A DNA stretch of 64,000 nt from Bog-532 sp965277615 (GTDB lineage: Bacteria > Actinomycetota > Actinomycetes > Streptosporangiales > Streptosporangiaceae): positions 620,001-684,000 of the forward strand of contig CBDIDG010000005.1 in the NCBI GenBank assembly GCA_965277615.1, read 5' to 3'. The notes beneath the pieces are model-generated. The model was not told the origin of the DNA. It did no database searches and saw only the letters and a list, made by a program, of their open reading frames with translations. Of the stretch, positions 60,571-64,000 are shown piece after piece. How positions within the stretch are numbered: position 1 is the stretch's first letter; the number at the start of each line of letters is the position of its first letter. A program made the position numbers and the translations under genes.

Positions 60571-61023
60571 ATGCCGCCGCTCGTTACCAGCACCGAAATT
60601 CAGTGCCCGGCCACTGAGGTCTTCGCCTACGCCACCGACCCGGCCCGGTTCGCTGAGTGGCAGAAGGGCGTGGTGGACGGGTATATGGACGACCCGGCCA
60701 ACGCCGGCCAGACACCGGCCGTGGGCGCAAAATGCGTGACCACACGGCGCATAGGCGGCTCCAACCGTCCATCCACCTCGGAGCTTACGCACATCGACCC
60801 GCCCAAGACCTGGGGCGTGCGGGGCATTGACGGCCCTATCCGGGCTGCGGTCGAGGTCCTGGTCGAGCCGTTGACCGACTCCCGCTCCCGGCTGACCATC
60901 AGCGTCGACTTCACCGGTCACGGCATCGGCAAGCTCCTGGTGCCGCTCATGGTCCGCCGGGAAGCACGCAACGAGATGCCAGCAAACGTAGCCGCGCTCA
61001 GGCAAAGAATGGAAGCGGGCTAA
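60571..61023 (+). CDS. SRPBCC-family protein (polyketide cyclase/dehydratase type)
   Basis: 150 residues: TSTEIQCPATEVFAYATDPARFAEWQKGV, then AVGAKCVTTRRIGG and LTISVDFTGHGIGKLLVPLMVRREA. Polyketide_cyc2-type START-fold domain. ATG 60571 is 1 nt after the previous stop, third gene of the ArsR operon. Confidence 0.87.
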   Translation: MPPLVTSTEIQCPATEVFAYATDPARFAEWQKGVVDGYMDDPANAGQTPAVGAKCVTTRRIGGSNRPSTSELTHIDPPKTWGVRGIDGPIRAAVEVLVEPLTDSRSRLTISVDFTGHGIGKLLVPLMVRREARNEMPANVAALRQRMEAG

Positions 61024-61082
61024 GCCGCACAGCGCGGGCGAAGGGTAACAGAGCCACCTTGGCGGGCACGGGAGTCCCTGGC

Positions 61083-61652
61083 CTATGGCCCGAGAACCAG
61101 ATCGATCAGGTCACCGACACGGCTCGGGTCGAGCGGTTCGCTGGTCATGAGCCGCTGGTAAAAGATAGGGCCGAGAAGTGCCTGTGCTGCGAGCTCGGGG
61201 TCCACTGCGGCACGGAACTCCCCCTCAGCCACACCGCGCGCGATGAGGGCGGCCAGAGACTGGCGGCGAAGCGCCGAGTACCGGTGACGGAACTCCCGCA
61301 GCCGCGGGTCGCGCTCAGCGCCCTCAATAAGGGCAGGAATGCACGACGAAAATACGGAATCAACGATCACCTCCGCGACGTGACCCAGCAGGCGCTGCAA
61401 GGCCTCACGGGTGGTCAGGCCTTCTACGGACGGTGCGGCATGCTCGTGGGCGGCCTCGAATGCGTCTGCTATCAGGCTGATCTTGTCGGACCAGTGCCGG
61501 TAGATGGTGGACTTGGCCACGCCTGCCCGGGCGGCTACCGACTCGATGGTGAAAGCGCCGTAACCGGCCTCGCCGAGCTCACTGAGCGCTGCACGCAGGA
61601 TTACCTGCCGGGAACGCTCGATCCGGGGATCGACACCTCGCTCTGCCCGCAC
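61083..61652 (-). CDS. TetR-family regulator
   Basis: 189 residues: SRQVILRAALSELGEAGYGAFTIESVAARAGVAKSTIYRHWSDKISLI (in pieces) is the HTH; the C-terminal part (FRAAVDPELAAQALLGPIFYQRLMTSEPL) is of the TetR_C_11/16 type. GTG 61652. Divergent from the VOC protein, its likely target. Confidence 0.9.
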   Translation of the reverse strand: MRAERGVDPRIERSRQVILRAALSELGEAGYGAFTIESVAARAGVAKSTIYRHWSDKISLIADAFEAAHEHAAPSVEGLTTREALQRLLGHVAEVIVDSVFSSCIPALIEGAERDPRLREFRHRYSALRRQSLAALIARGVAEGEFRAAVDPELAAQALLGPIFYQRLMTSEPLDPSRVGDLIDLVLGP

Positions 61653-61766
61653 AGTGATCCGTCCCGCGTCATCGTCAAGTCAGCGCTGCACAGCATACAT
61701 CTATGCAACGTTGACGTATCGCTGTGAAACGGTTACGTTCTATTGACGCGATGCGGAGGGAAGATG

Positions 61767-62165
61767 ATGTCTACGGTCAGCGTGCGCTACATCGTCGACG
61801 ACGTCGATGCGGCGATCACCTTCTACCGGGACAATCTGGGTTTTGCTGAGGTGATGCACCCGGCACCGGCGTTTGCCATGCTGTCGCGGGGTGACCTGCG
61901 CCTGCTGCTCAGCGCCCCGGGAACCGGCCCGGGCGGAGGCCAGGCGATGCCCGACGGCAGCGTCCCCGAGCCAGGCGGCTGGAACAGATTCGCGATCGAG
62001 GTATCCGACCTGACCGCCATGGTCAGCGAACTGCAGGGCAAGGGCGTGCGATTCCGGAACCAGATCATCACCGGCGTCGGCGGCAGGCAGATCCTGGCCG
62101 AGGATCCATCCGGCAACCCGGTGGAGCTGTTTGAGCCTGGCCTGCCCGAGGCGCGGCTGTCGTAG
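61767..62165 (+). CDS. VOC (glyoxalase/bleomycin-resistance) family protein
   Basis: About 132 residues of one betaalphabetabetabeta module pair: VRYIVDDVDAAITFYRDNLGF, FAIEVSDLTAMVSELQGKGVRF and EDPSGNPVELFEP with the usual Glu metal ligand. Dioxygenase or resistance-protein relatives. ATG 61767 with GGAGGG 7 nt upstream (ATG 61764 also possible). Divergent from TetR. Confidence 0.88.
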   Translation: MSTVSVRYIVDDVDAAITFYRDNLGFAEVMHPAPAFAMLSRGDLRLLLSAPGTGPGGGQAMPDGSVPEPGGWNRFAIEVSDLTAMVSELQGKGVRFRNQIITGVGGRQILAEDPSGNPVELFEPGLPEARLS

Positions 62166-62219
62166 CCGTCTTGAACGCCCGCCAGGCCCAGCCTGCGGGC
62201 CCTCGGGTGCCCGGCGAGC

Positions 62220-62452
62220 GAGCCATTCCGGTAGGTAGACCTCGTAGCCTTCGCGCAGCGCGTCCAGGGCGGTGAAGGTCATGCAGATCTCGGTCCAGAG
62301 CGCGCAGACGATGAGCTTCCTGCGGCCGGTGGCGTGCACGGCTTGGACGAACTCGAGGTCTTCCCAGGAGTTGACCGTGGTCCGGTCCAGGGGCTTGTCG
62401 TCTTGGAGCAGGCTGGCCAGCTCGGGAAGGGTCGGCTGTCCGTCCGCACTCA
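62220..62452 (-). pseudogene. Isochorismatase-family hydrolase fragment
   Basis: In one frame: LSADGQPTLPELASLL, then the family-typical TTVNSWEDLEFVQAVHATGRRKLIVCALWTEICMTFTALDALREGYEVYL (in pieces; the Cys of LWTEIC is not followed by the rest of the fold). The N-terminal Asp/Lys part and the C-terminal third are missing; the frame then continues as antisense of the VOC gene. An internal fragment of about 75 residues of a YcaC-like cysteine hydrolase, abutting the MBL gene's stop. Confidence 0.8.
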
Positions 62453-63430
62453 GGGGTGGACGGGGCCGCTGGGGCCGCGGTCGAGGCGCAGCGACTGCAT
62501 GATCTGGAACGTCGTGGTCATGGTGAACTCCGCGATGTCGGCCGCGGCCAGCACGCCGGTGTACTTGGCGATGACGGGCGCGGCGGCGCGTTCGGTGACG
62601 GCGTCGAGGTGGCCTTTGACTCCGGCCCAGACGTTCTGGCCGCCGGCCACGTAGTAGGGCACCGGGTTGACCGAGGCCAGCGCCTCGCGGGAGCTGGCTT
62701 CGATGTCGGCGATGTACTGCTGGTGGATGGCGACGTCGTCGCGGGTGGCCAGACGGCCCAGGTGCCCGGAGATGAGGCGGGTCCACGGGTAGGACAAGGC
62801 GATGTCGGGGGCGCCCATGTAGCCGATGACGTCCTCGGACAGGTTGAGGTTGTAGATCGGCACCCAGCCGGCGTTGACGACGTCGATGAACATCAAGGTG
62901 TCGTGGCCGGGGAAGTGGATGTAGATGTTGTCCGGCGTGTGGTTGGGGCCGTGCCAGGCCAGCTCGATCCGCTCCCCGCCGACCTCCAGGGTGTAGCGGT
63001 CGGCGAACGTCACCTCGGGTACCGGCCGGTCCGGATTGCCGTCGCGGAGCAGCAGCCGCTTGGTCTCCTCGTGCCCGATGTGGACCACATCCCCGTCGAA
63101 CAGGGAGGCGGCGGCGCCGTGGTCGGCATGGTGGTGGGAGTAGACTAGGTGGGTCACGGTGTTGCTGACCCCGTTGGCGGCGGCGATCTCGTCCACGGCC
63201 CGGCGCAGGTTGTGGCCGATGCTCGGTGGTGCGTCGAACAGCACCACGCCGTCCCGGGTGGTCAGGAAGGCCGAGTTGTAGACGCCGTCGGTGACCCAGT
63301 ACAGGTTCCGTTCGACCCGCCCGACGTAGTACCCCTGATCGTTGAGGGCCGGCCCCATGGCTGACCGGGGGATCGGTGCGTAGTCAGGCAGGATGGCGGC
63401 GCCGTCGGCGCCGTCGGCGGGTGAGGTCAC
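62450..63430 (-). CDS. MBL-fold metallo-hydrolase
   Basis: About 326 residues with the metal-binding HxHxDH variant SHHHADHG, then HIGHEETKRLLL, WHGPNHTPDNIYIHFPG and ISGHLGRLATRDD, giving the full beta-lactamase-fold ligand set. The class includes subclass-B3-like and lactonase-like enzymes. GTG 63430 with AAGGGAG 6 nt upstream; the longer frame to 63589 runs through the operator region. It may have formed an operon with the decayed isochorismatase. Confidence 0.85.
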   Translation of the reverse strand: MTSPADGADGAAILPDYAPIPRSAMGPALNDQGYYVGRVERNLYWVTDGVYNSAFLTTRDGVVLFDAPPSIGHNLRRAVDEIAAANGVSNTVTHLVYSHHHADHGAAASLFDGDVVHIGHEETKRLLLRDGNPDRPVPEVTFADRYTLEVGGERIELAWHGPNHTPDNIYIHFPGHDTLMFIDVVNAGWVPIYNLNLSEDVIGYMGAPDIALSYPWTRLISGHLGRLATRDDVAIHQQYIADIEASSREALASVNPVPYYVAGGQNVWAGVKGHLDAVTERAAAPVIAKYTGVLAAADIAEFTMTTTFQIMQSLRLDRGPSGPVHP

Positions 63431-63507
63431 AGCAGCTCCCTTGTCCAGGGCACGTCCCTGACGGCCGTGCCAGCTTTCGCAACACGCCTTACCGTCGCCG
63501 CCACCCA

Positions 63508-63566
63508 GGTGAAAAGCCATCACCGGATCACGGTGATTCACCAGCTTCAGGTGACCGCCGTTCACC
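63508..63566. promoter_or_regulatory. Array of six GGTGA/TCACC half-sites at a divergent promoter
   Basis: Half-sites alternate in orientation: GGTGA 63508, TCACC 63520, GGTGA 63532, TCACC 63538, GGTGA 63550, TCACC 63562. They form ATCACCG-GATCA-CGGTGAT (63519-63537) and GGTGA-T-TCACC (63532-63542), in the gap between the MBL gene and the AlkA-type gene. Confidence 0.75.
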
Positions 63567-63589
63567 CGGCGGCCGGTCATCATGGACAC

Positions 63590-64000
63590 GTGACCGACGA
63601 CCCCAGCCGTGCTGTGCGGCTGTCCGCGGCGCGCTCGTATCTGCGCACCGCCGATCCCGTTCTGGCCCGGCTCATCGACGAACGACCGGATTTCAATCCC
63701 CGGGCGTGGATCTCCCAGCTACCTCCGATGGATCTGTTCGGTGCCCTGCTGTTCCAGGTCGCGGGCCAGCAGTTGTCCGTGGCCGCGACCCGGCGGACCA
63801 TCGCGCGCGTCCAGGACTTGTTCGGCGGTCACCTGCCAGCCCCCGCTGAGCTGCTGAGCGTGGCACCTGACCAGCTCCGTGCGGCCGGGTTTTCGTGGCG
63901 GAAGGTCAGCACGCTCCGGGACCTCGCTCAGCGGATGTCGGACGGCCGGCTGAACCCGGACGTACTGAGCAGCCTGCCGGACGAGGAACTGATGGCCGAG
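63590..64000 (+). CDS. alkA: DNA-3-methyladenine glycosylase II (AlkA/HhH-GPD), 3' end outside window
   Basis: From GTG 63590 the translation has DLFGALLFQVAGQQLSVAATRR, GGHLPAPAELLSVAPDQLRAAGFSWRKVSTLRDLAQRM (in pieces) and LPDEELMAE. This is the N-terminal part of the HhH-GPD glycosylase domain; the hairpin and catalytic Asp lie beyond the window. Removes alkylated purines. No Ada-type N-terminal domain is present. No clear SD. Confidence 0.88.
   Translation, partial: MTDDPSRAVRLSAARSYLRTADPVLARLIDERPDFNPRAWISQLPPMDLFGALLFQVAGQQLSVAATRRTIARVQDLFGGHLPAPAELLSVAPDQLRAAGFSWRKVSTLRDLAQRMSDGRLNPDVLSSLPDEELMAE

Overview
The window is very GC-rich with short intergenic gaps, frequent GTG starts and many ATGA/GTGA stop-start overlaps. 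It carries a WhiB-family regulator, a protein of the mycothiol-dependent maleylpyruvate isomerase family, several ECF sigma factors with SnoaL-like or TPR-like tails, and a SARP/BTAD-ATPase regulator. Together these indicate a chromosomal segment of a filamentous-type actinomycete (Actinomycetota; the exact order cannot be read from the sequence alone). I saw no tRNA, rRNA, CRISPR array, insertion sequence or phage module.

Layout. 1-10 kb: a HerA/VirB4-like ATPase cut by the left edge, a WhiB regulator, an orphan amino-type DNA methyltransferase, an SDR enzyme, an Fpg/Nei glycosylase, a TPP riboswitch with an NCS1 permease (CytX-like), a CbxX-type AAA ATPase and an MFS exporter. 10-25 kb: mostly regulator/enzyme pairs transcribed divergently around short palindromic operators (TetR/mycothiol enzyme, Lrp/EamA exporter, HxlR/quinone reductase, MarR/SDR pseudogene). 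Also here are exonuclease III, an AlkZ-like protein, a Tat Rieske lipoprotein, an FhuF-like protein, and a cobalamin riboswitch in front of a Ni/Co permease. 25-35 kb: a large SARP-type ATPase regulator, a TetR/DsrE pair around a long inverted repeat, a two-gene HTH-nucleotidyltransferase module resembling a toxin-antitoxin pair with its own leaderless promoter, a stand-alone lysA-like gene, and two ECF sigma factors, one paired with a DGPF protein.

35.6-56.7 kb is the centrepiece: a molybdenum-enzyme island. It holds three complete three-subunit molybdenum hydroxylases with different gene orders (L-S-M, S-M-L, S-L-M). It also holds a DMSO-reductase-superfamily molybdopterin oxidoreductase, moaA for cofactor synthesis, and maturation genes of the CoxG, CoxD (MoxR AAA), CoxE (VWA) and XdhC/CoxF types. 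Two regulators (PadR; a zinc-finger protein with three HTH-like modules) and a CBS protein are interleaved. The large subunits carry AYRGAGR or MRAPGE at the active-site loop, not the cysteine-containing loop of true Mo-Cu CO dehydrogenase, so the substrates are probably aldehydes or heterocycles. A near-identical TGTCTC-type palindrome lies in front of the CBS/oxidoreductase pair and of the moaA/PadR pair, suggesting a small PadR-controlled regulon.

56.7-64 kb: an epoxide hydrolase, small regulators (wHTH, STAS, ArsR with two SRPBCC proteins, TetR with a VOC protein), two decayed gene remnants, an MBL-fold hydrolase and, at the right edge, the start of an AlkA-type DNA glycosylase. The last two flank a promoter crowded with GGTGA/TCACC half-sites.
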